The notes: generated by a model not told the origin, from the letters alone. DNA of 37,673 bases from Bacteroidales bacterium (GCA_017960475.1 JAGCZH010000014.1:1-37673), one strand, 5' to 3'; counted from the stretch's first letter, positions 8,583-17,871 are shown. Translations and numbers: made by a program.

Positions 8583-8615
8583 TGAGTCCGCTGTGGGTCC
8601 GCTATGAGTCCACTA
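8583..8615. repeat. Three tandem 11-bp repeats between divergent genes
   Basis: Units TGAGTCCGCTG, TGGGTCCGCTA and TGAGTCCACTA follow each other without gaps. They differ at one to two positions, and the spacing is about one helical turn. They lie in the 151-base gap between the PurL-like gene (-) and the LysE-type gene (+). They may be binding sites for a regulator of both genes, but nothing proves this. Confidence 0.7.
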
Positions 8616-8703
8616 AAAGTGACTTTTTTGAGTCTTAACGCAATAAAAAAATATTTGTTGTACAATAAAAAGAAATAAACGGCGTTTTTGAAAAAATATA
8701 AAA

Positions 8704-9438
8704 ATGTCACATTTACTGCTTGGCATATTAGGGGGTATAGCCCTGTCGCTGTTTTTCAGCTTTGGACCTGCGTTTTTCTCGCAGATTCAAGCCAGTATAC
8801 ATTATGGATTCCGTAATGCCGTTCCCTTTGCTTTTGGAGTAAGCTCGAGCGATGTACTTATTGTCGCCATACTGTTGCTGATATCCCACAGTATTCCGAT
8901 CGATGATATGTCGGCTTTCCTGAACAGCCGCATTGTCATCATTATCGGCGCCGTTGTTGTGGCGGGTTTCGGGCTATACACCATGTTTCTGAAGACCAAG
9001 CACACAACTGAATCGAAAGCCAGTGGCAAATACGACTATGCGACGATAGCGGCACCACGCCACTATATTGTATACATACGAGGATTGCTGCTGAATTTTC
9101 TGAATCCGCTGATATGGATTTACTGGTGCTCGGTGGTAACCCTGCTGCTCTATGCCGACAATTCGACAACACTGGGACAGCGCTATCTGTTTTTCGGAGG
9201 GGTGCTTACCGCAACGCTGCTGATGGACATCCTGAAATGCAAACTCGCATCGCTGCTTCAGCATATCATAACCTTCCGTTTCCTAAATGTTTTCAACAAA
9301 TGTGTGGGATGTATCCTGATAGGTTTCGCCATTTTCATGGTAGCCTCCTCATCATTCGGGGTCAAAACCAACGACAACCACAACTCGCAAAAGACCCTTA
9401 AAAAGATGATGGACACACAGTTGGTGAAAAAGAAATAG
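8704..9438 (+). CDS. LysE/RhtB-family amino-acid exporter
   Basis: A 244-residue inner-membrane protein with about six hydrophobic helices. The N-terminal segment (FFSFGPAFFSQIQASIHYGFRNAVPFAFGVSSSDVL, split here around residues 17-52) has the LysE-family pattern GP-x9-12-G-x-x-x-(A/G)-x-x-x-x-x-G-x-x-x-(S/D)D. The middle carries GLLLNFLNPLIWIYW, matching the family's F-x-x-NPK-x-x-x-F/W region with L in place of K. The family exports amino acids or small metabolites by proton exchange. The substrate cannot be read from the sequence. The C-terminus is a polar tail ending in LVKKK. It is divergent from the PurL-like gene and is followed by about 300 bases without a gene. Confidence 0.8.
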   Translation: MSHLLLGILGGIALSLFFSFGPAFFSQIQASIHYGFRNAVPFAFGVSSSDVLIVAILLLISHSIPIDDMSAFLNSRIVIIIGAVVVAGFGLYTMFLKTKHTTESKASGKYDYATIAAPRHYIVYIRGLLLNFLNPLIWIYWCSVVTLLLYADNSTTLGQRYLFFGGVLTATLLMDILKCKLASLLQHIITFRFLNVFNKCVGCILIGFAIFMVASSSFGVKTNDNHNSQKTLKKMMDTQLVKKK

Positions 9439-9739
9439 TAAAGGCAAAGGGGCTTTTTCCAGATTGATATTGTAACTTTTTTTTCGCACACTTCGTACAA
9501 CACAATAATTGTACGGAGTGACTGGCTATTGTTGTATATGCTGGTTTTATATAAATATTTAAAAATAAGCAAATAAGCGATCCAATATCGAAAGAGTATA
9601 GATATAATGTAAAAAAAATCCACTATTTTTCTTTTTTGTTAACGAAAAAAGTGTAACTTTGTACCTATTATAATTTATTAACAATTTTTGTAAAAAATTA
9701 TATATCAGTGAAATATATTAATCTTTAATACTTAATAAT
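9439..9739. other. 301-base intergenic region with an inverted repeat
   Basis: There is no gene here. It holds an imperfect inverted repeat at 9491-9518 (CTTCGTACAA pairing with TTGTACGGAG, 9 of 10 positions, eight-base spacer), not followed by a T-run and so more like an operator than a terminator. It also holds the promoter at 9654-9661. The rest is A/T-rich. Confidence 0.6.
9654..9661 (+). promoter_or_regulatory. -7 promoter element for the tubulin/actin/GTPase gene cluster
   Basis: An exact TAnnTTTG element (TAACTTTG), 79 bases before the lipoprotein gene. A T-rich stretch ending in TTTG (9635-9638) is the best -33 candidate, but the gap of 15 bases is shorter than usual. An AT-rich leader follows. 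Confidence 0.5.
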
Positions 9740-11269
9740 ATGAAATTAAAATCTGTACACTACATTATGGGAATGGCAGTAGTAGCGATGCTTACTGTAA
9801 CCGGTTGTGGTAAAACGAGCGGCAGCATTGACGATATAGATGCATTCGATCCTGCCCAAATCGCTGAAAATCTGGAAGCATATACCATGAAAGACTGCAA
9901 GGATGCCGAAGATCCATCGAAAAACAAGAATGTATATATCGACTTTTCGGACGGCATGTTCAATGTTTTCCAATCTGGCTACAACAAACAAATGATTAAA
10001 AATCTCACCAACCGCCTTACAAACGAGGTGAAATGGTTCCAGTTGGCAAATGGCAAAATAGAGCCCCTCGAAGGGACAAGCACCCAAGTATTTGATAAAA
10101 TATACGTTGACAAAAACTACAATAGCATAATGGCTCCTATTGCTAAAGCTGTTGATGTTATCACAGGAAGCAGCGAAGAGACCTTGCTGATTACCGATTT
10201 TGAAGAATATACTACCGTTAACGACAAAAAGCCAGAAGAGGTACCACATCATGCCTTTGCCATGAATGGATTCAAACAATGGTTGAAAAAAGGCAATACT
10301 ATCGACTTTTACATCACCGACTTTACCGAGGAAGGCAAGACAAAACATCTATACTTTGTCGTTTTCAGCACTCCAGCTGGCGAATTGAAAGACCTTGTTG
10401 AGAAAGCCTTTGAGGGCAACAATTTCACTTACAAGACCTACACAATTGCTCCATACAAGTATGCAATGAGCACCAAGTATCCGTCGGAGACAAAGGGAGG
10501 AAATTTCTATGACGAAAAAGGAGTGGACAATATCTTCATCATGGATGAGGCCAAAGGATTCAAATATAAAAACGCATGCGACAAGGGTTATGAATTCTAC
10601 CCCAGCGCACAACCTTGGGAAGACATCCATGCCAACGCCGTCGCATATATGGAAGAGGGAACTCCCAAGCAGTTCACCCACCTGATGAGAAATCTCTTCA
10701 TCAATATGCAAGACGTCACGGCATACAAGATTGACAAACTTGACGTGCGTGTATCGGACGTAACCGAGGACTTCGAATTCTTTGTAAAGACCCGTGAGGT
10801 AGCCAAAAACAAGCCCAAAATGACCACAGACGGCAGTGGCAACAAAGTGGTTGACGAAGAGAACAACAACCCCATAGCTCTGGAATGCTACAACGCAGAC
10901 GGATCGCTGAAAAAAGAGTGGAAATATGAGCCAAAAGCTATCAAAGAATTGCGCGAAGTGCTGGCACTTGACACAAAACTATATGAAAACAGCATGAAAG
11001 AGAATGCGGCCGAAACAGAGATTGGTATTGTTTTCCACCCCAACTACAACGACAACGAGGCGCTGAGGAACGCCCGCTTGGTTCGTGTTGATGTCGTCAT
11101 AGCAGAGTGCACTCCAAACTACGACAACCTTGACGAACTATTCTCATGGGAATCGATTAATGTAAAAGGTGAAAAAAACGATGCTCTTGCCCAATCGATC
11201 AAGAATGCGCTACAAGAAGTAAATCCCAAGGGCAAAGCAATATACTCATACTATATTTACACCATGTAA
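9740..11269 (+). CDS. Lipoprotein with vWA-like motif, first gene of the tubulin/GTPase cluster
   Basis: A 509-residue protein with a lipoprotein signal peptide ending in the lipobox V-T-G-C23, so it is membrane-anchored and exported. Residues 65-73 (VYIDFSDGM) follow a predicted strand and resemble the metal-binding DxSxS loop of von Willebrand factor A domains, with G in the last position. A second strand ends in LLITDFEEY (149-157), where a vWA domain would place another acidic ligand. The rest (about 230-509) is mixed alpha/beta with no motif I know. It starts a run of nine genes in the same direction, and the product may be the extracytoplasmic component of the system. The vWA call is tentative. 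Confidence 0.6.
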   Translation: MKLKSVHYIMGMAVVAMLTVTGCGKTSGSIDDIDAFDPAQIAENLEAYTMKDCKDAEDPSKNKNVYIDFSDGMFNVFQSGYNKQMIKNLTNRLTNEVKWFQLANGKIEPLEGTSTQVFDKIYVDKNYNSIMAPIAKAVDVITGSSEETLLITDFEEYTTVNDKKPEEVPHHAFAMNGFKQWLKKGNTIDFYITDFTEEGKTKHLYFVVFSTPAGELKDLVEKAFEGNNFTYKTYTIAPYKYAMSTKYPSETKGGNFYDEKGVDNIFIMDEAKGFKYKNACDKGYEFYPSAQPWEDIHANAVAYMEEGTPKQFTHLMRNLFINMQDVTAYKIDKLDVRVSDVTEDFEFFVKTREVAKNKPKMTTDGSGNKVVDEENNNPIALECYNADGSLKKEWKYEPKAIKELREVLALDTKLYENSMKENAAETEIGIVFHPNYNDNEALRNARLVRVDVVIAECTPNYDNLDELFSWESINVKGEKNDALAQSIKNALQEVNPKGKAIYSYYIYTM

Positions 11270-11332
11270 GTAGATCCTACAACTCAGATCTTAATAAAAT
11301 AACATAATAATAACCCATAAAACTCATCAATC

Positions 11333-11677
11333 ATGGACAAAACTGTTACCGCTTATGTTCTTGCCATCGCCGTTGCTTTGGCACTACTGCTGATCGCAGC
11401 CATCATCGCTAGCATTATCAAATTCGAGCCAGGTGCACATCCCAAAGACCCCCGCAAACGCAAAATATGGTTCTGGGTGCTCGGCATACTAAATCCCATA
11501 ATTTCGTTCTGTATAGGTTTCTTCACTATTTATCCTGGACTTAGAGGCGCAAGAGCCAAAAGCGGTTTCTTGACATCGCTTGGCATTGGCATAGCCATTG
11601 CATTTGTGCTTTATATCATTCTTGGTTTCGTACTGAGCAAAATATTCAAGAACGGCAAAATCGGAAACTGGTTCTAA
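11333..11677 (+). CDS. Small three-helix membrane protein
   Basis: A 114-residue protein with an N-terminal hydrophobic helix (about 8-30), a basic loop (KDPRKRK), and two further helices (about 48-68 and 78-102). It has no enzymatic motif. It lies between the lipoprotein and the tubulin-like gene, so it probably belongs to the same transcription unit and could be a membrane anchor. I do not recognise its family. Confidence 0.6.
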   Translation: MDKTVTAYVLAIAVALALLLIAAIIASIIKFEPGAHPKDPRKRKIWFWVLGILNPIISFCIGFFTIYPGLRGARAKSGFLTSLGIGIAIAFVLYIILGFVLSKIFKNGKIGNWF

Positions 11678-11774
11678 TGAAGCCCCGCAAAAGATTGTCT
11701 TTTTACCACAAATAAAGGCAATGCATTTACCAACCAGTAAATAAAAAAATTTTTCATTAAAACATACAATATTT

Positions 11775-13409
11775 ATGGATAAATTATTTGTCATAGCCAT
11801 CGGCGGCACCGGCATGCGTTGTCTGGAGTCGTTCGTACACCTATGCGCTGTGGGAATGTTCGACAGCAGAACCATCGAGGTGATGATGCTGGACACCGAC
11901 AGCACGAACGGCAACTTGGATCGCACCGAGCGACTGATAGCTCTATACAACAATATAAAGACTGACGGCGACACCCCTACTCCTGAACAGATTGGCGGAT
12001 CGCCCAACAGCAACACATTCTTCTCGGCCAAGCTGAATTTCTATAAATTCTGCACAAACTACAGCGACACCGACCGCAACACCTACAACAAATTGTCGCA
12101 CCTATCGGAAGGTGATGAAACAACCAAGCGCCAAAATCGACTACTCAGCGATTTGTTCTTTGAGAAGAATACCGTTCAAGAGTTTAAACTCGACCATGGA
12201 TACAGGGCTCAAACCCACCTGGGCAGCTACTTGATGTACCATGCCATAGTTGAAAGCGCAAGGGTGCCTAAGGATCAGAAGTCGGATAGCGACAAAAATC
12301 TCGAAAACTTTTTGTCGAAACTTCGTGATGCCGGCGAGGCAGCCCGTGTGTTCGTTTTCGGTTCAGTCTTTGGCGGTACTGGAGCATCCTCAATACCAAT
12401 CATACCTGTTGCTTTCCGCGAAGCAATCAGGGTTAGCAGCAACGGACAATCTGACCTCGACCTCAAGAAGACAAAATTTGGCAGCACTCTGCTGACACAG
12501 TATTTTACCTTCAGAAGTCCCGATGCGGCACAGAAAGCAAAAGAAGGTGTTGTTGCCGACGCCTCCTTCTTTGCCATCAACAGCCAAGCCGCCTTGCAGT
12601 TCTATCAGAAAGACCCTACTGTACAGAACACCTACAAACGCATGTACCATGTCGGCTGGCCAATAGAAGCCACATCGACAAGCAAAAACGAGCGTGAGAC
12701 TATTACCGGAGGCGGAGAACAAAAGAACAACTGCCACATTTGCGAACTTCTATGCGCATGTGCGGCATACGACTTCTTCACCCTTCCCGACGAAAACCTC
12801 ACAGGCGAAAGTGTACAATGCCTCTATCGTCGAGCAGAATTCCTAAACGAAGCCTTCAATATCAGCGCCGCCGACCTGGTAGGCCAAACCGATAGCGACA
12901 AATTCCTTAGCCGCATAGGCGCATTCTATTCGCTGGCTCACATCGTACTGACTTACAACGAAGCTGCCGCCAAAGGGAAAATGGCCGACAATGGCACCAA
13001 GGCCATACTCAACCGCCTAAAGACAAACAAAGTAGATCAATACACCACTATTTCGGACAACGCCATGGAACAGATGGACGAATTCTTCCGCATGTTCGCA
13101 TACTCTGTTTCTGACGGGAAATTCAATCCAGGTTGGATATATCAGGTGCGCAGCTCGCTGAACCAAGGCCACTTCCTCTTCAAAAACGAAGCCTTCCCGA
13201 CACAGACCACCGACCTCAATCCCAAACGTTTGAATGTAGGCAATTTCTACACTGACGAGGCACACAAATGGAGTTATGAGGACTTTATGAAGAAACTAAC
13301 CGAAGACGAAACCACTGGTCAGGGTGAAAACCTTCAAAATGTCAGCACCCAACAGGAAAAATTCATTGCACGTGTATATAACGCAATTTCTGCAGTACAA
13401 AAATTTTAA
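11775..13409 (+). CDS. Tubulin/FtsZ-like GTPase (Tubulin_2-type)
   Basis: A 544-residue cytoplasmic protein. It opens with FVIAIGGTGMRCLESF (residues 5-20), the first nucleotide-binding loop of the tubulin/FtsZ fold. It continues with MMLDTDSTN (about 38-46), and carries the tubulin signature as FGGTGASSIP (about 199-208), comparable to GGGTGS of FtsZ. It lacks obvious FtsZ C-terminal features, so it is not the cell-division protein. The match is to the tubulin-like family often annotated next to actin/Hsp70-fold proteins and GTPases. It probably binds GTP and may polymerise. It ends 11 bases before the next start, and the intervening bases hold a full Shine-Dalgarno sequence. Confidence 0.83.
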   Translation: MDKLFVIAIGGTGMRCLESFVHLCAVGMFDSRTIEVMMLDTDSTNGNLDRTERLIALYNNIKTDGDTPTPEQIGGSPNSNTFFSAKLNFYKFCTNYSDTDRNTYNKLSHLSEGDETTKRQNRLLSDLFFEKNTVQEFKLDHGYRAQTHLGSYLMYHAIVESARVPKDQKSDSDKNLENFLSKLRDAGEAARVFVFGSVFGGTGASSIPIIPVAFREAIRVSSNGQSDLDLKKTKFGSTLLTQYFTFRSPDAAQKAKEGVVADASFFAINSQAALQFYQKDPTVQNTYKRMYHVGWPIEATSTSKNERETITGGGEQKNNCHICELLCACAAYDFFTLPDENLTGESVQCLYRRAEFLNEAFNISAADLVGQTDSDKFLSRIGAFYSLAHIVLTYNEAAAKGKMADNGTKAILNRLKTNKVDQYTTISDNAMEQMDEFFRMFAYSVSDGKFNPGWIYQVRSSLNQGHFLFKNEAFPTQTTDLNPKRLNVGNFYTDEAHKWSYEDFMKKLTEDETTGQGENLQNVSTQQEKFIARVYNAISAVQKF

Positions 13410-13417
13410 GGAGGTGA
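13408..13417 (+). promoter_or_regulatory. Unusually strong Shine-Dalgarno site
   Basis: AAGGAGGTGA overlaps the stop codon of the tubulin-like gene and lies three bases before the ATG of the actin/Hsp70-like gene. Strong Shine-Dalgarno sites are rare in Bacteroidota. This one supports the start at 13421 and suggests coupled, high-rate translation of the two cytoskeletal-type proteins. Confidence 0.75.
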
Positions 13418-13420
13418 ACT

Positions 13421-16400
13421 ATGGCAACAGATGAAAATATCAAATCATTAGTAATAAAAGTTAAGGACGAATCAATCCCCAAGGGAGCTTCCTTCAAGTG
13501 GCATGATTTTACAGCAAGCATGGAAGTGTTTACGCGCGACATTATCACGCCACCGATAGGAGACGGTAGTGACTCAAGTAGTGTAAACATAGGAGCTGTA
13601 GTAAGCGGTATGCCCACAGCCTTCGCACGCGCCAACCTCTTCAAACTGGCATTGGACTATGTTGACAACAATGAACTAGACAGCGGTATACTGGCATACT
13701 ATAAAATGCTTGTCTCGGAGTGGCGTGGTTTCATCGGCTGTATGGCACTTGACTATGCCAATGTGCGTGCCGAGCGAATATACCTGAAGTATTCTGACGG
13801 CAATAGCATCGCCGAGACACACAACATCTATGAGCCCAAAGGAGCTTTTGGCAACGTGCTGTTTGAACGCCGCGATCTGTGGTGCGACCAAAACGCGTCA
13901 GAAAACGCCGAGAAGACACCATTTATCGATGTTATAACATATAAAGATGTTGTGATAGGTGGAACATCTCCCGACAGCCTCCTGTTCACCTCGGTAGGTT
14001 ATCGCATACCTGAGAGTGTGGACACACCAATCTTCGCATCAAAATCGACTCGCAAACTGATAGACCCAATGCTTTCAAATCCATCGCAAGAACAATTGCT
14101 GAAACTGTACGGGTACGTAAAACACATGCACGATTCGGTCAATATATTTGACCAATACTATCAGTCTCTGCCAGCCAATGTAAAGCCACGCCATCAAAAC
14201 CTGATTAACAACCTTGCGAAATGGCTTGAAGAGATGGAGGGATATGCCCTGACCAACAACTACAAGCTTGATGGAGCATCGGTACCACCAGTCAGCATCT
14301 TTGACAAGCCCTTCAGCACCTTGTTTAATTACTCGAATGTACTGCATGGTGTTGACGGGACCATTTATGAAGAGGCCGATGAATCAGCAGGCACTATATC
14401 TTTTGATCCCAAAGACTTGCTTCTACCGCAAACCTCCATCATAGCTGGAGTTGGACACAGCGAAGACACCCTAGATGGCAGTCCATTCCGTGACAAACCC
14501 ATCTCACTGCTGAAAGCAACAGTGCTAGGAATGCCGCATATGTATTTTTACTTTGCAGTGCCACTCAGTTCCAAGGGATTGAATGTGTTTGGCAAAAACA
14601 TCGATGCCCTAGTCGGCATCGATCCCAATTCAGGGATCAAATCTCGACTGACAGCAATATTTGACCCCACCCGTGAAACAAATAATCTGACAATAAAATT
14701 GCTGCTTGTCACCACAGAAGGTCGCGAATTGTCACAAGAGGTAGTATATACCGCAGCACCCGACGCTATCCAAGGACACGATATCATATTGTGGCCAAAC
14801 TTTATCAGCAAGCAGTGGAGACGCTACTTCATGTATTCTGAGCTGCCACACAACGCTGTGTCGGCAGCCAATACATTTAGGGCAACTCCTATTGTAGGAG
14901 ACATGGAGGATTCTCATTTCCCAATAATGATGCAGGAAGAAACCGATGGAAAAGACAAAAATATCCATCCTATTTACCTTGCCAAAAATGGTAAATGCGC
15001 AGTTCCTGAGGGACAAGATAAACTGAAAGCAGACCTACTGATCACCTCGGATCACCGTGTTTCAGACATTAATTATAAATATGAGATATACGAGAGCAAC
15101 CAGCCATACAAGGGGGTACAACTGATGTCAGGAGACAAAGAGGGTGGTTATATCATGATTCGCTACGACGTAGCTGGTCGCAACGGATTGCCCAAAAACG
15201 AACTTGATACGACACGCGAACTATCAAATGTTGTACTCGGCGTAGACTTTGGAAGCACTAATACGTCCATAGCATATTTTGATGGTGAAAAAACATCTCA
15301 AATAGAGTTGACCAATCATCGTGTTTCCCTGTTTAATCCCAGCGAACACGACAACAATACCACACCTGCGATGGAAGACGAAATATTTTTCTTCCAGAAC
15401 GAACAGATTGCAGGGAATGCCATCAAAAGCATGTTGACAATACATGACACCAAACGATTCGTAAACAAAGAGACAACTGTTAGTACAGATGCAATTTTTG
15501 CCCAACCTGTAACAGGAGGTTTCCCTTGTTTCGAGAAAAACCTTCCCATAGAAGACGTAACACCAAACCGTTATCGACTTGGATATACTCGTAGTGGCAT
15601 AGCAGAGATTGTCTACGACATGAAATGGTCGAAAGACGAAGTAGAAAATGCCCACAAAAAAGCATTCCTATCCACACTATTGCTTCATATCTATGCACAA
15701 CTTTTTGAGAAAAATAAATTCCCGAAGAAATTGAAATGGTCATATCCTTCGTCGATGAGTACCAGCATGGTGACGAAATACAATGGTATATGGACAAGCC
15801 TAAAAGAAGTTAAACCAATAGCACCGCCTCACAATTCAGACGTCAACTATGATTTAACTATCTGTAGTTCAAGAGGAGAAGTTGTTGAAAATAATTCAAA
15901 ACCAGAACAAAGTACCCAGAGTACATTTGATAATAGCTCATTTTCACCGACTCCATCAACAACAGTAATTTGTGACAACTGTGGCACACCAATTACAGGC
16001 AAGTTTTGTCCAAACTGTGGTACCCCAGCGCCTGTTCCTTCAACTGAAGTACATTGCACACAATGCGGCACCGTATTCAAAGGCAAGTTCTGCCCCAACT
16101 GCGGAACACCGGCACCAGCTCCATCGAGCGAGGTTCACTGCACTCAGTGCGGCACCGTATTCAAAGGCAAGTTCTGCCCCAACTGCGGCACCCCAGCCCC
16201 AGCTGGCGGCGCTGTGGCAATGATCAAGAAATGTCCGAAATGTGGTAAAGAGATAGAAGGCAAATTCTGTCCTGAATGTGGATCACAAGCCATAGAAGTA
16301 CCTTCCACAGCGGCTCCAGCATTCACACAACAGCAGCCAATACATTCCGAACCCATACTAAACGACTGGACTAAAAGTGGTTTTGGTCAAGACGATGACA

Positions 16401-17680
16401 ACGAAATAGACATCCGTATTGACAATGGACCAATAACATTCAATTTTACTACACTTGATGATAATAGTTGCATGACGGAGGCGCTAGCTGTTGCAAACTA
16501 TTTTGCAAACAATTCTCAAGTCAAAACAACTGATCCAAATTCTCTTACCCTATGCTTTGATATTGGAGGAAGTACCACCGATATCTCAGCATTATGTCAG
16601 ATGGGTAAAAAGAAACCACAACTATGTTTAGTCAAACAAAACTCAATTCGATTTGCCGCTCAACGCATAAGCAAAGCTACAGAGTATGCTCCAAATATTC
16701 GCAGTGTATTACTTGAAATCTGCAGAATAAAAGGATATCGTGTTCAAGGGCTCAACGTAGAACCCGTTAAGTATGAAAACAAAATGGCACCTTACTATTA
16801 CGACCAGATGCTTGATCGTCTAAGACCCGAAGACGCACCTGCCCTCTATTCAGAGATTAGCAGCAGATGTCCTGAACTGATGAGTGTCAATGCCTACGTA
16901 ACTGGTCTGATAATGTACTATGCCGGACAGTTGGCAGAAAAACTGATTCACGAGCTTCGCAATTGTCCTGAAGGCAACGTAGCCATGGATAACAAATGGC
17001 GTCCAACGGTCAACGTAGTCTTTGCCGGAAAGGGTTCACGCATATTCGAATGGCTTCCAACCATATACAAAGAGGCTGGAGAGAAATACTATACTACCCA
17101 ATTCATCAATGGTATGGGAGGAAAAGAAATAGCCCTCCAACTGCTGAGTGATAAGCCTAAAATCAACCCAACCAATAAAGACAACAAGGGATTAGATGTA
17201 AAATACGAGGTATCTAAGGGTCTTACAAGCCCCGTCAAGGTTATGGTTCCCCACAACGAGGATGCCATAGAGATTCTTGGCGAGGACGGCTTTGTCGTTT
17301 TCAAAAACGGACAACAGATTCGTCTGCCCTACGACAATAGCATCACTCCAGACATGATGCGCTATCTTGGCTCCATGTTTACGCACATGCCATTGCCCGG
17401 TATGGCTCCTTGTCCAAGATTCATGGACTTCTCAAATCTGTTTTTCAAGACAAGTAGTGCTCTCTTCGGTCTTCAAATGAGTCAAAAAGACTTTGAGAAT
17501 GCATTTGATAATATGATGATTAACGACTACATCACAACCATGCCCGAATATTATGCCGCGCAAGATCTGGTGAAACAAGACGAGAGTAATCGTTTTGATT
17601 TTGTAGCTCCAATTATCATACTTGAAGGCATGAAGTTCTATGATGACTATCTTATTCCAAGCTTGAAAAAACAAAGATAA
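13421..17680 (+). CDS. Giant actin/Hsp70-fold ATPase with an embedded array of four zinc ribbons
   Basis: A 1419-residue protein. Residues 1-600 are a large region of unknown fold. An actin/Hsp70-type ATPase domain then begins with the phosphate-1 loop VLGVDFGSTNTSIAYF (D609-F-G-S-T-N-T). The phosphate-2 loop is at 1047-1054 (DIGGSTTD) and the adenosine motif at about 1199-1206 (VVFAGKGS). Between the first two loops sits an array of four zinc ribbons (851 to about 960), each CxxCG-x6-8-CPxCG. A similar unit order, with a long N-terminal region followed by an actin-like domain, occurs in proteins annotated as SrfB-like, but I cannot confirm that relationship. It would act in the cytoplasm as an ATP-driven scaffold or chaperone. 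A strong terminator follows. Confidence 0.82.
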   Translation: MATDENIKSLVIKVKDESIPKGASFKWHDFTASMEVFTRDIITPPIGDGSDSSSVNIGAVVSGMPTAFARANLFKLALDYVDNNELDSGILAYYKMLVSEWRGFIGCMALDYANVRAERIYLKYSDGNSIAETHNIYEPKGAFGNVLFERRDLWCDQNASENAEKTPFIDVITYKDVVIGGTSPDSLLFTSVGYRIPESVDTPIFASKSTRKLIDPMLSNPSQEQLLKLYGYVKHMHDSVNIFDQYYQSLPANVKPRHQNLINNLAKWLEEMEGYALTNNYKLDGASVPPVSIFDKPFSTLFNYSNVLHGVDGTIYEEADESAGTISFDPKDLLLPQTSIIAGVGHSEDTLDGSPFRDKPISLLKATVLGMPHMYFYFAVPLSSKGLNVFGKNIDALVGIDPNSGIKSRLTAIFDPTRETNNLTIKLLLVTTEGRELSQEVVYTAAPDAIQGHDIILWPNFISKQWRRYFMYSELPHNAVSAANTFRATPIVGDMEDSHFPIMMQEETDGKDKNIHPIYLAKNGKCAVPEGQDKLKADLLITSDHRVSDINYKYEIYESNQPYKGVQLMSGDKEGGYIMIRYDVAGRNGLPKNELDTTRELSNVVLGVDFGSTNTSIAYFDGEKTSQIELTNHRVSLFNPSEHDNNTTPAMEDEIFFFQNEQIAGNAIKSMLTIHDTKRFVNKETTVSTDAIFAQPVTGGFPCFEKNLPIEDVTPNRYRLGYTRSGIAEIVYDMKWSKDEVENAHKKAFLSTLLLHIYAQLFEKNKFPKKLKWSYPSSMSTSMVTKYNGIWTSLKEVKPIAPPHNSDVNYDLTICSSRGEVVENNSKPEQSTQSTFDNSSFSPTPSTTVICDNCGTPITGKFCPNCGTPAPVPSTEVHCTQCGTVFKGKFCPNCGTPAPAPSSEVHCTQCGTVFKGKFCPNCGTPAPAGGAVAMIKKCPKCGKEIEGKFCPECGSQAIEVPSTAAPAFTQQQPIHSEPILNDWTKSGFGQDDDNEIDIRIDNGPITFNFTTLDDNSCMTEALAVANYFANNSQVKTTDPNSLTLCFDIGGSTTDISALCQMGKKKPQLCLVKQNSIRFAAQRISKATEYAPNIRSVLLEICRIKGYRVQGLNVEPVKYENKMAPYYYDQMLDRLRPEDAPALYSEISSRCPELMSVNAYVTGLIMYYAGQLAEKLIHELRNCPEGNVAMDNKWRPTVNVVFAGKGSRIFEWLPTIYKEAGEKYYTTQFINGMGGKEIALQLLSDKPKINPTNKDNKGLDVKYEVSKGLTSPVKVMVPHNEDAIEILGEDGFVVFKNGQQIRLPYDNSITPDMMRYLGSMFTHMPLPGMAPCPRFMDFSNLFFKTSSALFGLQMSQKDFENAFDNMMINDYITTMPEYYAAQDLVKQDESNRFDFVAPIIILEGMKFYDDYLIPSLKKQR
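15971..16222 (+). repeat. 84-bp (28-residue) tandem repeats encoding zinc ribbons
   Basis: Three consecutive units begin at the cysteine codons at 15971, 16055 and 16139, with period 84 bp. A fourth, more diverged ribbon follows a 31-residue third unit. Units two and three share a 41-base identical stretch (16064-16104 and 16148-16188), so they duplicated recently or are kept alike by gene conversion. Unit one is diverged in codon use. Confidence 0.9.
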
Positions 17681-17688
17681 TAAAGAGT

Positions 17689-17720
17689 GTGCGCCCACCT
17701 CACAAGTGGGCGCACTTTTC
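17689..17720 (+). terminator. Strong hairpin terminator inside the cluster
   Basis: A perfect 10-bp stem (GTGCGCCCAC, 17689-17698, with 17706-17715) and a seven-base loop, followed by TTTTC. It separates the tubulin/actin part from the GTPase part. The T-run is short, so some read-through is possible. Confidence 0.85.
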
Positions 17721-17871
17721 TATTTAGTAATGTTTATAGTGTAACGTTCAAAGATACCTCTCCATTCATAGTCAATATCTTATTCACCAACATAGTTACA
17801 TCTTTTTAATCATTACTAATCCGCTATATAAAACCACATTACCTAACCAAACTAATCAAAAAAAGCGATTG

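Noticed and set aside
8583..8615. CRISPR-like array
   Set aside because: Three adjacent 11-bp units without spacers and without cas genes; a simple tandem repeat.
9746..10348. 200-residue open frame on the - strand
   Set aside because: Antisense to the cluster's lipoprotein gene, which has a signal peptide and lipobox; no start context or motif.
15971..16222. Mobile element or assembly duplication
   Set aside because: The period is a multiple of three and the units encode intact zinc ribbons in one open frame; it is best read as protein-domain repetition.
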